Assembly (NCBI GenBank): GCA_001898485.1
Contig: MKTY01000024.1
Span: forward strand, 310,001-374,000
DNA length: 64,000 bases
Source: Sphingobacteriales bacterium 46-32
GTDB lineage: Bacteria > Bacteroidota > Bacteroidia > Chitinophagales > Chitinophagaceae
Direction of reading: 5' to 3'
Shown here: positions 1 through 8,686 of the stretch, in pieces
Layout: each line of letters starts with the position of its first letter
How positions within the stretch are numbered: the first letter of the stretch is position 1
Program-made: the position numbers and the translations under genes
The notes under the pieces: model-generated
The model's input: only the letters and a program-made list of their open reading frames with translations
Databases searched by the model: none
Told to the model about the DNA's origin: nothing

Positions 1-1258
1 CAATGCTGGAAGCGGCATTGCTGATTACGTAACCATTATTGACAGTTAGCAGGGTTATGCTGATCGTTTTGGCCGGTTCTGCAATAGCATCATCTGTTAC
101 AGCCAGTGTAACCGTGCCACTGTTTTGTCCTTCGGCAATAGTGAGGTTGCCGTTTAATGCATCTGTATAATCTGCATTCAGTGTGGCTGTTCCGCCCAGG
201 CTATAGGTAATGGTTACTCCTCCGGCAGGGGCTGCAGCCGATAAGGTTATAGTGAAGCTGCCATTAGTGGCAGGCTCTGCTGCGTTGCTGCCCGCGCTTA
301 CGCTGGCAGTGGGAGCGGGATTGGCAGCTGTAGTTACAGATCCGGCCAGGGGAGTAACAATATTATAGCAGGGGCCGGTATTCTTGTAAGCAAATACAGT
401 GATATAATAAGTGGTAGCTGCATTAAGTCCCGATGCGCTAAAGCTGGTTGTATTGCCAACGGCTGCTACTGTAGCATTGCCGAGCGTACTGCCTGCAGAG
501 AAGGAGGCTCCGTTGCCCGGAGTCTGGCTCAGCGTCGCAGCTGTACTGATGAGTACGAGATAACCGTCTGCATCTGCAGCGGCGGTAAAGCTTCCATCGA
601 TACTGGTAATGGCAGGAGTAAGAGTAAGTGCCGTAGCCTGACCTGAAGGAGCAGTGCAGGCAGCACAGGATTGAAGGGGAGAAGCGCTGTTGCGCGGATT
701 GGGGGCACCCGTTGCAAAATCCAGCGAATTGGTATTATTGTCGGTGCAACCATTATTTGCTCTCAATACTGCAAGCGTATTGGAAGGAGCGGGTGTGGCA
801 GCAGTGCCTTCAAAACAATTGGCCGTGTTGCCGAAACCAACAAGGTCTATCACAGTACCCGGGCAACTGCCAGTAAGTGCAGTATTGTTATTTACAAGGG
901 CTACTTTGCCGGCTGTGCCACTCATGTTAATACTGCCGGAAGCATCGGGTGTGGGCAGCGGAGTGGTGCCGCCTGTACCTGCACCCTCCTGTACCAGGTA
1001 ATAACCGCCGGCAGGAATAGTGCCGGAAAGAGTGGTTACCTGCCAGCTGGTTCCCGTAGCGCTGGCATATTGTACCGACCATCCGGTTACATTCACCGCC
1101 TCGGAGCCACGGTTAAAAAGTTCAATAAAGTCGTTGGTATAAGTGGCGCCGCTATTGCCGCCGCCGCCATATACCTGGCTGATGACGACCTGTGCATCCG
1201 CTCTGCTTAGCAGAAATGAAAAAAGGAAAAGAAAAATTCCTGAGTAGATTTTTCTCAT
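1..1258 (-). CDS. Lamin-tail / Calx-beta domain surface protein (3' end beyond window)
   Basis: The frame opens at an ATG on the minus strand (1258) and stays open for 419 codons to the window edge, so the C-terminus is missing. Residues 1-22 form a Sec signal peptide ending in ADA before QVVISQVYGGGGNSG. That motif opens a lamin-tail domain (roughly 23-150, with NDFIELFNRG and VNVTGWSVQY). A fibronectin-like stretch (about 165-275) follows, then a Calx-beta-like repeat (about 285-400, with the SITLLTVNN end). Proteins with this layout in Bacteroidota are secreted and often end in a T9SS sorting domain; here that part lies outside the window. The role is probably cell-surface or extracellular; no enzyme domain is visible in this part. 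Confidence 0.8.
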   Translation of the reverse strand, partial: MRKIYSGIFLFLFSFLLSRADAQVVISQVYGGGGNSGATYTNDFIELFNRGSEAVNVTGWSVQYASATGTSWQVTTLSGTIPAGGYYLVQEGAGTGGTTPLPTPDASGSINMSGTAGKVALVNNNTALTGSCPGTVIDLVGFGNTANCFEGTAATPAPSNTLAVLRANNGCTDNNTNSLDFATGAPNPRNSASPLQSCAACTAPSGQATALTLTPAITSIDGSFTAAADADGYLVLISTAATLSQTPGNGASFSAGSTLGNATVAAVGNTTSFSASGLNAATTYYITVFAYKNTGPCYNIVTPLAGSVTTAANPAPTASVSAGSNAAEPATNGSFTITLSAAAPAGGVTITYSLGGTATLNADYTDALNGNLTIAEGQNSGTVTLAVTDDAIAEPAKTISITLLTVNNGYVISNAASSI

Positions 1259-1499
1259 ATGCTGTTTGGTTTAGTAGAAATGTGCTGTGCTATCAGATCC
1301 GGGCCTTACCGGTGATGGTTTTTTAGAGGAGCTGGCGGGTTGGTTAACTAAGCTAAGGAAAAACAACATTCAAAAAAGAAGTGTTGTCGTTTTTGTTTGC
1401 ACAGTAAAACTACGCGAAGCATTTATCGGATTATGCCGGTAACAGTAATATAATATCAACCGTCGGTGCGGTTTTTTGCAGGCGGTTAAGGGTAAAATA

Positions 1500-3197
1500 T
1501 TATTGCGACGCCTTTACATCAACTACGCGAAGCTGAAGGCTTTTTGATCCGTTCCATTCATTTTCATCCAGCTTATATACAATATCTACAGGCTGACCGT
1601 TTTGGAGTAATGCATACTTATCGGCCATGCCAAATCCGATACCATTAAATACTGTTTCGCCCTGGCGTACTGAAAAACGAAGATGTTGCTCTTTTACAAT
1701 TTTTGAAAAGCCGCTATCTGTTACACGCCGGGTTATAAAAACAGGCCGCATGTTTTCGGGACCAAAAGGCTCCATTTGTGTGAGTATGCGATAAAAGGTC
1801 CAGTTGATGTCGGAGAAATCAATCTCTGCATCTATGACGATCTCGGGTATCAGCAGTTGCGGGTCGATGGTAGCGGATACGATTTCCTCAAATTTTTGGC
1901 GAAAGGCATCTACCTGCTGTATTTCAAGGGTCATACCGGCTGCGGCAAAGTGACCACCATAGCCGAGCAGCAGATCACGGCAGGCATGAATCGCTTCGTA
2001 CAGATTGAAACCGGGGACGCTGCGTGCGCTGCCCGCAACATAGTCGCCCGAGTTGGTAAGGATGATGGTAGGCCGGTAGTATTGTTCAATTACACGCGAC
2101 GCTACAATGCCCACTACTCCCTTATGCCAGTGAGGCTGATACAATACAGTAGACCGGGTATTGTGCCACGCAGGGGTATTTTCAATTAAAGAAATGGCTT
2201 CCTGTGTGGTTTGCAGATCGGCCTCTTTGCGGTCAGAATTATCATTGTGCAGCATTTCTGCATAATGCAATGCTTCTTCAAAGCTTTCGGCAATAAAAAG
2301 CTGTACGGCTTTGGAGGCATCATCCATGCGGCCGGCTGCATTTACGCGCGGCGCAATCATGAATACAAGATTGTTGATGAATAATTCTTTCTGAAGGCCG
2401 CTCAGGTGCGCAAGGGCTTTAATACCATGGTTGGGCTGGCGGTTTGCTTTTTGCAGACCGTGAAAAGCCAGTATCCTGTTTTCGCCTGTGATGGGTACAA
2501 TGTCGGCCGCTATAGCGGTAGCTACCAGATCGAGATATTCCCACACACAGTCTGCTGCCAGTTCCAGTTTTTCTGCAAGAGCCATCATCAGTTTGAATCC
2601 AACTCCGCAGCCGCATAATTCTTTATATGGGTAAGAGCAGTCTTTTTGTTTTGGATTCAGGATAGCCACAGCCGGGGGCAGTTCGGCATCGGGCAGGTGG
2701 TGGTCACATACAATAAAATCAATTCCCAGACTTTTGGCATAGGCAATCAGTTCTACCGATTTGATACCGCAGTCGAGCGATACGATGAGTGAATAGCCGT
2801 TTTCGTTGGCAAAGTCAATACCGGCTCTGCTTATGCCATATCCTTCGCGGTAGCGGTGCGGAATGTAAAAGCCCAGCGGGGAATGTATTTTTTTAAGAAA
2901 TGAATAAAAGCTGGCAACAGCGGTGGTGCCATCTACATCGTAGTCGCCAAATACCAGCACAGCTTCTTTCTTTTGAAATGCGAGTAGCAGCCTGTTCACC
3001 GCTTTGTGCATGTCTTTCATGAGCCATGGGCTGTGCAACTGATCCAGTTGCGGGCGAAAAAATGCGCGGGCACTGTCAAAATCGTTAATCCCTCTTTGCG
3101 TCAGCAGCTGACAGAGGATGCGGTGAATGCCCAGTGTTTCCTGCAGGCCGATTGCAGCAGTTTCGTTGAAGGGTAATACCGACCATCTCTTTTCCAT
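1500..3197 (-). CDS. recJ: Single-stranded-DNA-specific exonuclease RecJ
   Basis: 565 residues, the usual RecJ length. RecJ degrades single-stranded DNA 5' to 3' in recombination and mismatch repair, using Mn/Mg in a DHH active site. Visible motifs are DYDVDG (85-90), SLDCG (140-144) and CDHHLPD (164-170) in the DHH domain, then HKGVVGIVASR (358-368), GSARS (389-393) and the DHHA1 GGH (414-416). The C-terminal 120 residues fit the OB-fold. It lies 59 bases downstream of the polyprenyl synthetase gene on the same strand, so the two may be co-transcribed. Confidence 0.96.
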   Translation of the reverse strand: MEKRWSVLPFNETAAIGLQETLGIHRILCQLLTQRGINDFDSARAFFRPQLDQLHSPWLMKDMHKAVNRLLLAFQKKEAVLVFGDYDVDGTTAVASFYSFLKKIHSPLGFYIPHRYREGYGISRAGIDFANENGYSLIVSLDCGIKSVELIAYAKSLGIDFIVCDHHLPDAELPPAVAILNPKQKDCSYPYKELCGCGVGFKLMMALAEKLELAADCVWEYLDLVATAIAADIVPITGENRILAFHGLQKANRQPNHGIKALAHLSGLQKELFINNLVFMIAPRVNAAGRMDDASKAVQLFIAESFEEALHYAEMLHNDNSDRKEADLQTTQEAISLIENTPAWHNTRSTVLYQPHWHKGVVGIVASRVIEQYYRPTIILTNSGDYVAGSARSVPGFNLYEAIHACRDLLLGYGGHFAAAGMTLEIQQVDAFRQKFEEIVSATIDPQLLIPEIVIDAEIDFSDINWTFYRILTQMEPFGPENMRPVFITRRVTDSGFSKIVKEQHLRFSVRQGETVFNGIGFGMADKYALLQNGQPVDIVYKLDENEWNGSKSLQLRVVDVKASQ

Positions 3198-3256
3198 ACA
3201 CCAATCCTTTTACAAATGAGTCAATCGGGCATAGCCTGCAGGGGCTGCCCATTTTA

Positions 3257-4219
3257 TTAATACTTCCGGTCGGTTACATAGCTTACCAGGTCTTCGAGCC
3301 CTTTCCGGATGTCTGATTCCGGAAATTGTGCCAGTATATCAAGGGCTTCCTGTTTGTAGGCATTCATTTTTTCGATCGTATAGGCAATGCCTCCGGCTTC
3401 TTTTACCCGGTCTATTACCCAGTTTACACGCTCGCGGTCCTGGTTTTTATTTTTGAGAACGTAGATGATCTCCCTGCGGGTAGCTTTATCTATAGTATTA
3501 AGGGTATAGATAAGGGGCAGTGTCAGTTTTTTTTCTTTTATATCGTTGCCGGTGGGCTTACCCACATTCTCGCTGGAATAATCGAAAAGATCGTCTTTTA
3601 TCTGGAATGCGATACCCGCTTTTTCACCGAATAAGCGCATTTTTTCGGTCAGTTCCAGGTTTTGGCTGGCCGACCAGGCTCCGGCGGCACAGGCAGATGC
3701 CAGCAATGAGGCGGTCTTATTACGGATGATTTCGAAATAAATATCTTCTTTCAGGTTGAGGGAGCGTGCTTTTTCGAGTTGAAGCAATTCGCCCTCGCTC
3801 ATTTTACGGACTGCATCTGACAGGATATGTAATACCTGGTGGTCATTATGATCGAGTGAAAGCAGTAGTCCTTTGGCCAGTAAGTAATCGCCAATGAGCA
3901 CATTGGCTTTTGCTTTCCAGAGGGCGTATGTAGAAAAAAAACCACGGCGTTCCATGCTGTCGTCTACCACATCGTCGTGTACCAGTGTGGCAGTATGTAG
4001 TAGTTCTACGAGGGAGGCTGCCCGGTAGCTGGGATCGGTAACGGGACCCAGCAATTTGGCAGAAAGCAGCACAAACATGGGACGCAGCTGTTTGCCTTTA
4101 CGCTTGACAATGAAGCGCATGATACGATCCAGCAGGGGTGTCTGGCTGCGGACCGCTTCGCGGAACCGCGACTCAAATTCCTTGAGCTCTTTTTCTATCA
4201 GGTGGACGGGAAGGGTCAT
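3257..4219 (-). CDS. Polyprenyl (octaprenyl-type) diphosphate synthase
   Basis: 320 residues. A trans-isoprenyl diphosphate synthase that condenses isopentenyl diphosphate with an allylic primer to make the long side chain of menaquinone. Motifs are GKQLRP (42-47), the first aspartate-rich motif HDDVVDDS (81-88), which binds Mg-diphosphate, and the second aspartate-rich motif DDLFD (209-213). The small residues before the first motif favour a long-chain product, but exact chain length cannot be read from sequence. It is followed by recJ. IspB-like is the best guess; a GGPP-type synthase is less likely. Confidence 0.92.
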   Translation of the reverse strand: MTLPVHLIEKELKEFESRFREAVRSQTPLLDRIMRFIVKRKGKQLRPMFVLLSAKLLGPVTDPSYRAASLVELLHTATLVHDDVVDDSMERRGFFSTYALWKAKANVLIGDYLLAKGLLLSLDHNDHQVLHILSDAVRKMSEGELLQLEKARSLNLKEDIYFEIIRNKTASLLASACAAGAWSASQNLELTEKMRLFGEKAGIAFQIKDDLFDYSSENVGKPTGNDIKEKKLTLPLIYTLNTIDKATRREIIYVLKNKNQDRERVNWVIDRVKEAGGIAYTIEKMNAYKQEALDILAQFPESDIRKGLEDLVSYVTDRKY

Positions 4220-4335
4220 AAAAGCGGCAATTTACGCCGCAAAAAATTAATGCCGGCCGATGCATCGAAATAGGCACTTTTTTTGACTAAGTAGTTGAAA
4301 AATAACCTCAATGACCGTAATAATTTTCACAAAAA

Positions 4336-4366
4336 TTTGGTAATTAAGCTTCAAAGCCTATTTTTG
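4336..4366 (+). promoter_or_regulatory. Bacteroidota-type promoter of the OmpA-family gene
   Basis: TTTG (4336-4339), 19 bases, then TATTTTTG (4359-4366). This fits the phylum consensus TTTG-N19-TAnnTTTG exactly. Transcription would start near 4372, leaving a leader of about 40 bases before the ATG at 4413. Confidence 0.75.
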
Positions 4367-4412
4367 CGTTTTATTTAGGACATTGTTTTTCGTCAAATCT
4401 TAATCCTCAGTT

Positions 4413-6053
4413 ATGGTAAGCAAAAAGTACATGTTATTGGCGGGTTTATTCTGCCTAATGGCATCATACGGCTTAGCCCAGGTGAAAACGGGTGGCAGTT
4501 ATGATCCCTCTGATTCTTCGGTGGTTCCGAGCAAACGTATGCCACAGCATACCGAGTTTCTCAACGGAACATATAATTTTCCTGCAAAACCCCGCAACCA
4601 ATGGGAAATTGGTATTAAGGGTGGCGCTACCACCATCAGCGGCGACGTACCTGCTGTATTTCCCACTCCTGCCTTCGGCTTACATGTAAGAAAGGCTTTT
4701 GGTTATGTATTCTCTATGCGTTTGGAATACCTGAATGGTACTGCCAAAGGTCTGGCCTGGAGATACACAGAAAATATTAATAAGAACACGCCATGGATGG
4801 CTGCAGGTTATACTGACCCTTATGCCGGTGGTGATCCTGTTTTCCTGAACTACAAAACAAAACTTCAGGACCTGTCTCTCCAAGGTATTTTCACGCTCAA
4901 CAACATCCGCTTTCACAAATCCAAAACCGGCATGAACATTTATGCTATCGCCGGTATAGGTGGTACTATCTACGAAACCAAAGTGAATGCTCTGGATGAA
5001 AACAATAATCCTTACAATTTCGCAAGCATTCCTCAGGGAATCTATAAAGATCGTAAAGACACCAAGAAAGCACTGAAAGATATGCTCGACAACAGCTATG
5101 AATCAGATGCCCAGAATCAGGGTGACCGTCGTCCCAAACTGTTTGGTAAGACCTTCAAACCCTCTGGTACTTTTGGTGCCGGTATCGCTTTCAAACTCAG
5201 CAACCGCCTGAACCTGGCTATTGAAGATCGTATCATCATCGTTAAAGACGATCTGCTTGATGGTCAGCAATGGCAGGAGCATCCTGGTGGCAATGCCGCT
5301 CTGTCTCCTGACTACGATTCTTACAACTACGCAACAATTGGTCTGAATATCAACCTGGGTGCTAAGTCTGTTGAGCCCCTGTGGTGGCTGAATCCGCTGG
5401 ACTACGCATACAGCGAGATCCGCAACCCCCGCCTCATGAAGCTCCCCAAACCCGTTCTGCCTGATGCTGATGGTGATGGCGTAACTGATCAGTTTGACCT
5501 CGAGCAAACTCCTGCCGGTGTACCTGTTGACAGCCGTGGTGTAAGCCGCGATACAGATGGTGACGGTGTACCTGACTACAAGGATAAAGAACTCATTACC
5601 CCCACTCATTGCCAGCCGGTAGATGCTGATGGTGTTGGTAAATGCCCTGATCCTGAGTGCTGCAAAAACATTCAGCCAGTGTCTAACGATTGTGCTACCA
5701 AACTGGGAGCTCTGCCCAGCGTTACATTCAAATCAGGCTCAAACAACCTGACTGATGACGCTAAAGCTGTACTGGCTTCTGTAGCTTCCCGTATGCGCAA
5801 CAACCCCGACTGTAAAGTAGTGGTTGTAGGCTACTGCTCTTCTAACAAGAAAGAACAACAGCTGAGCTGGGATCACGTAAACAAAGTAATCACTTACCTG
5901 GTAGAGAAAGAAGGTGTAAGCGCCGACCGTTTCATCTTCAATTATGGTAACGATGGTGGTGATTGCAACACAGTTGATCTCCGTGGTGCTAATGCCGGTG
6001 AAGAAGGTCCTGCTCAGGTAGCTCCTCCTCACCCCAACCTCCGCAAGAAATAA
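4413..6053 (+). CDS. OmpA-family outer membrane protein with calcium-binding (TSP3-like) repeats
   Basis: 546 residues with a signal peptide (1-22, ending GLAQ). The N-terminal 300 residues look like an outer membrane beta-barrel (alternating aromatic strands). Acidic DADGDGVTD and DTDGDGVPD repeats (about 349-395) are thrombospondin type 3-like calcium sites. A C-terminal OmpA-like domain (about 430-515) would normally bind peptidoglycan. The usual Asp and Arg contacts to diaminopimelate are not recognisable in this domain: the loop reads GYCSSNKKEQQ and the helix SWDHVNKV. Peptidoglycan binding may therefore be altered. A strong promoter precedes the gene and a terminator follows it, so it is probably a single-gene unit made in large amounts. 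Confidence 0.88.
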   Translation: MVSKKYMLLAGLFCLMASYGLAQVKTGGSYDPSDSSVVPSKRMPQHTEFLNGTYNFPAKPRNQWEIGIKGGATTISGDVPAVFPTPAFGLHVRKAFGYVFSMRLEYLNGTAKGLAWRYTENINKNTPWMAAGYTDPYAGGDPVFLNYKTKLQDLSLQGIFTLNNIRFHKSKTGMNIYAIAGIGGTIYETKVNALDENNNPYNFASIPQGIYKDRKDTKKALKDMLDNSYESDAQNQGDRRPKLFGKTFKPSGTFGAGIAFKLSNRLNLAIEDRIIIVKDDLLDGQQWQEHPGGNAALSPDYDSYNYATIGLNINLGAKSVEPLWWLNPLDYAYSEIRNPRLMKLPKPVLPDADGDGVTDQFDLEQTPAGVPVDSRGVSRDTDGDGVPDYKDKELITPTHCQPVDADGVGKCPDPECCKNIQPVSNDCATKLGALPSVTFKSGSNNLTDDAKAVLASVASRMRNNPDCKVVVVGYCSSNKKEQQLSWDHVNKVITYLVEKEGVSADRFIFNYGNDGGDCNTVDLRGANAGEEGPAQVAPPHPNLRKK

Positions 6054-6078
6054 GTCATTCATATAACTTTTTGCGCCC

Positions 6079-6107
6079 AACCCCCGCATTTGCGGGGGTT
6101 GTTTTTT
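6079..6107 (+). terminator. Rho-independent terminator of the OmpA-family gene
   Basis: AACCCCCGC (6079-6087), a 4-base loop, GCGGGGGTT (6092-6100), then GTTTTTT. It lies 25 bases after the stop codon. Confidence 0.9.
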
Positions 6108-6223
6108 ATAGCCAGGAATCCGATTGGTAGAGCTAGCGTGTTGATTTATCGTGTTTTATCAAAACCTTAACGCAGTCGCCTTGGCGTCCTATCTTTTTTA
6201 TCCAAGATTTGCCCCTTATCTAT

Positions 6224-6231
6224 TAACTTTG
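6224..6231 (+). promoter_or_regulatory. -7 promoter box of bamD
   Basis: TAACTTTG matches TAnnTTTG. No good -33 box is visible. The box ends only 9 bases before the chosen bamD ATG (6241), so the transcript would have almost no leader. Confidence 0.55.
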
Positions 6232-6240
6232 CACACCCTT

Positions 6241-7059
6241 ATGCGTTTTATACCCGTTATTATTGTGGCATTCCTGCTGGGCAGCTGTGGCAAAAAGAGC
6301 ATTACGAAAGTGCTTAAAAGCCCTGACCCTGAGTATAAATTGCGGATGGCAGAGAAGTACTACGTGCAAAAAAAATACAACAAAGCCCAGGTATTATATG
6401 AAGATGTAATGCCTTATTATAAACCCCGGGCCGAGTTTCAGGATATTTATTATAAATACGCCTATTGCGCCTATTACCAGCATGACTATCCCAATGCGGA
6501 AAATCTCTTTAAGACCTATATGGAGATATTCCCCAATAGTCCTAAAGGCGAAGAGGTGGATTATATGCGGGCATATACCTTTTATAAGCAATCGCCCAAG
6601 CCTGAGCTGGATCAGACCAATACGATCAAAGCCATGGGTATGATGCAGGTATTTATTAATACCCACCCGGGTTCTGAACGTATCAAAGATGCTAACGGTA
6701 TTATTGATATCTGCAGAAATAAACTCGAGACAAAAGACTATAAGGGAGCCAAATTGTATTATGATATTGGTCAGTTCAGGGCTGCAGGTGTGGCATTTAC
6801 CTCTTTACTCAACAGCTTCCCTGATTCAGAACGTGCAGATGAATACAAATTGATGATAATCCGGTCTTATTTCCGTTTTGCCGAAATGAGTATCGAAGAC
6901 AAAAAAATCCAGCGTTTTGAGCAGGTGATTGATGAGTGCCACGAGTTTGTGGACCGCTATCCTGATAGCAAATACCGGAAAGAAGCAGAAGATTTCTTAA
7001 ATTTATCGCAAACTAATATTAAAAAAATAAAGGATGAGCAAGCTAAGACGTCAGCTTAG
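6241..7059 (+). CDS. bamD: Outer membrane protein assembly factor BamD (lipoprotein)
   Basis: 272 residues from the ATG at 6241. An in-frame start further upstream would add a non-signal extension across the promoter box. The start gives a clean lipoprotein signal, MRFIPVIIVAFLLGSC, with the lipidated Cys at 16. The rest is tetratricopeptide-like helices (PEYKLRMAEKYYVQKKYNKAQVLYEDV and similar, about 25-260), as in BamD/YfiO, the essential lipoprotein of the BAM complex that inserts beta-barrel proteins. Its 3' end overlaps rpoZ by 26 bases, as is usual in this phylum. Confidence 0.93.
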   Translation: MRFIPVIIVAFLLGSCGKKSITKVLKSPDPEYKLRMAEKYYVQKKYNKAQVLYEDVMPYYKPRAEFQDIYYKYAYCAYYQHDYPNAENLFKTYMEIFPNSPKGEEVDYMRAYTFYKQSPKPELDQTNTIKAMGMMQVFINTHPGSERIKDANGIIDICRNKLETKDYKGAKLYYDIGQFRAAGVAFTSLLNSFPDSERADEYKLMIIRSYFRFAEMSIEDKKIQRFEQVIDECHEFVDRYPDSKYRKEAEDFLNLSQTNIKKIKDEQAKTSA

Positions 7060-7375
7060 TGCTGGCATTGCCAACAATGTGGAAACAAAGAACCTGGAAG
7101 ATATCCGTAAAAAAACGGGTAACTTGTATGAGTCCATTGCCGTTGTGGCCAAGCGGGCTAACCAGATCAATATTTCCCTGAAGGAAGAGTTGCATAACAA
7201 ACTCGATGAATTTGCCAGTCATACAGACAGCCTGGAAGAAATTCATGAGAATAAAGAGCAGATTGAGATTTCACGTGCCTACGAGCGTATGCCCAATCCT
7301 GCCCTGCTGGCTACCCAGGAGTTTATGGAAGACAAAGTGTATTTCCGCAAAGGCCAGGATCAGCTGTTTGATTAA
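7034..7375 (+). CDS. rpoZ: RNA polymerase omega subunit (Bacteroidota RpoZ)
   Basis: 113 residues of the Rpb6/omega family in its Bacteroidota form. The signature is in residues 15-45 (VETKNLEDIRKKTGNLYESIAVV, AKRANQI). Omega stabilises assembly of the RNA polymerase core. It starts inside the end of bamD (26-base overlap), which implies translational coupling. The C-terminus (AYERMPNPALLATQEFMEDKVYFRK) is typical of the phylum. A strong terminator lies 21 bases downstream. Confidence 0.92.
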   Translation: MSKLRRQLSAGIANNVETKNLEDIRKKTGNLYESIAVVAKRANQINISLKEELHNKLDEFASHTDSLEEIHENKEQIEISRAYERMPNPALLATQEFMEDKVYFRKGQDQLFD

Positions 7376-7396
7376 TCCTGCCAATCATCATACTGG

Positions 7397-7424
7397 AAGC
7401 GATCCATTGCGGATCGCTTTTTTT
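7397..7424 (+). terminator. Rho-independent terminator after bamD-rpoZ
   Basis: AAGCGATCC (7397-7405), loop ATTGC, GGATCGCTT (7411-7419), running into a T tract to 7424. It separates bamD-rpoZ from coaBC. Confidence 0.92.
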
Positions 7425-7489
7425 ATGTGCGGGGGCATCAGCTCTTTCCAAATGATGCCTTTACTGGTTATAAATGGTATTTTTGGTCT

Positions 7490-8686
7490 ATGTCACTAAA
7501 TGGAAAAAAGATACTGCTGGGAATTACCGGCAGCATTGCGGCCTATAAATCGATTACACTGGTTCGCCTGCTTGTAAAAGAAGGGGCTGAGGTAAAAGTA
7601 GTGATCACTCCTTCTGCACGCGATTTTGTGTCATCGCTTACCCTGTCTACCCTTAGCCGCAACCCGGTTGTTTCCGACCTTTCTGACGGGCAAAGCTGGT
7701 CTAATCACGTAATGCTGGGCCGCTGGGCCGACCTGATGCTGATTGCTCCGGCCAGTTGTAACTCAATAGCCCGGATGGCACAGGGACTTTGCGACAACAT
7801 GCTGCTGGCTACTTATCTTTCTGCCACCTGCCCCGTGTGGCTGGCTCCGGCAATGGATGAGGATATGTGGCATCATCCCGCTACAAGGGCAAACCTCGAA
7901 CGCCTGCAGCATTACGGAAATCGCATATTGCCTGTAGGGCGCGGCGATCTGGCGAGCGGACTGGTGGGAGAGGGCCGTATGGCTGAGCCGGAAGACCTGC
8001 TGGAAATGATTCGGGGCTATTTTCTGTCTGCCCAGTCACTGAAAGGAAGGAAAGCGCTGGTTACAGCCGGCCCTACATACGAAGCTATTGATCCCGTACG
8101 TTTTATAGGCAACCATTCTTCGGGTAAGATGGGCGTGGCCCTGGCAGCCGAGCTGCAGCGCAGAGGAGCGGAAGTAACCCTGGTACTGGGACCGTCAACA
8201 GTGCCTGTTCCTGCGGCATTGCATGAGCTGATCCGCGTTACCAGTGCCGAAGAAATGTATGAAGCCTGTGCAAGCGTATTTCCAAAAATGGATATTGCTG
8301 TAATGGCCGCAGCCGTGGCCGATTACCGGCCAGCATCCATAGCCGGAGAAAAGATCAAGAAAAAAGAGCAGGAACTGGAACTTACATTGACCCGCACGCG
8401 CGATATACTGGGTAGTCTGGGAAACCAAAAGAGAAAAGAGCAGGTGCTGGTAGGGTTTGCCCTGGAGACGAATAATGAAGAAGCACATGCCCGTGAAAAA
8501 CTGGAGAAAAAAAATGCAGATATGATTGTCCTCAATTCGCTTCGCGACAGCGGAGCCGGTTTTGGATATGATACTAATAAAGTAACCCTATTGCTGAGGA
8601 ATGGCGAAACAAAAACGTTTCAGACCAAAAGCAAAAACGAGGTGGCTGCCGATATCATTGATACTATAACCGCTAATTTGCTATGA
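7490..8686 (+). CDS. coaBC: Bifunctional phosphopantothenoylcysteine decarboxylase / phosphopantothenate-cysteine ligase
   Basis: 398 residues from the ATG at 7490 (MSLNGKKILLGITGS). An in-frame start at 7427 adds 21 unrelated residues close behind the rpoZ terminator. The N-terminal CoaC half (about 1-185) is a flavoprotein with GITGSIAAYKS, the active-site region, and PAMDEDMW (family PxMNxxMW, with D for N). The C-terminal CoaB half (about 188-398) shows TAGPTYEAIDPVR, NHSSGKMG and AAVADYRP. Together they make 4'-phosphopantetheine for coenzyme A. The stop overlaps the next start (ATGA). Confidence 0.96.
   Translation: MSLNGKKILLGITGSIAAYKSITLVRLLVKEGAEVKVVITPSARDFVSSLTLSTLSRNPVVSDLSDGQSWSNHVMLGRWADLMLIAPASCNSIARMAQGLCDNMLLATYLSATCPVWLAPAMDEDMWHHPATRANLERLQHYGNRILPVGRGDLASGLVGEGRMAEPEDLLEMIRGYFLSAQSLKGRKALVTAGPTYEAIDPVRFIGNHSSGKMGVALAAELQRRGAEVTLVLGPSTVPVPAALHELIRVTSAEEMYEACASVFPKMDIAVMAAAVADYRPASIAGEKIKKKEQELELTLTRTRDILGSLGNQKRKEQVLVGFALETNNEEAHAREKLEKKNADMIVLNSLRDSGAGFGYDTNKVTLLLRNGETKTFQTKSKNEVAADIIDTITANLL

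Noticed and set aside
529-1210. Open frames on both strands within the lamin-tail gene
   Set aside because: They are shadows of the minus-strand secreted protein, which is open through the window edge and has a signal peptide and known domains.
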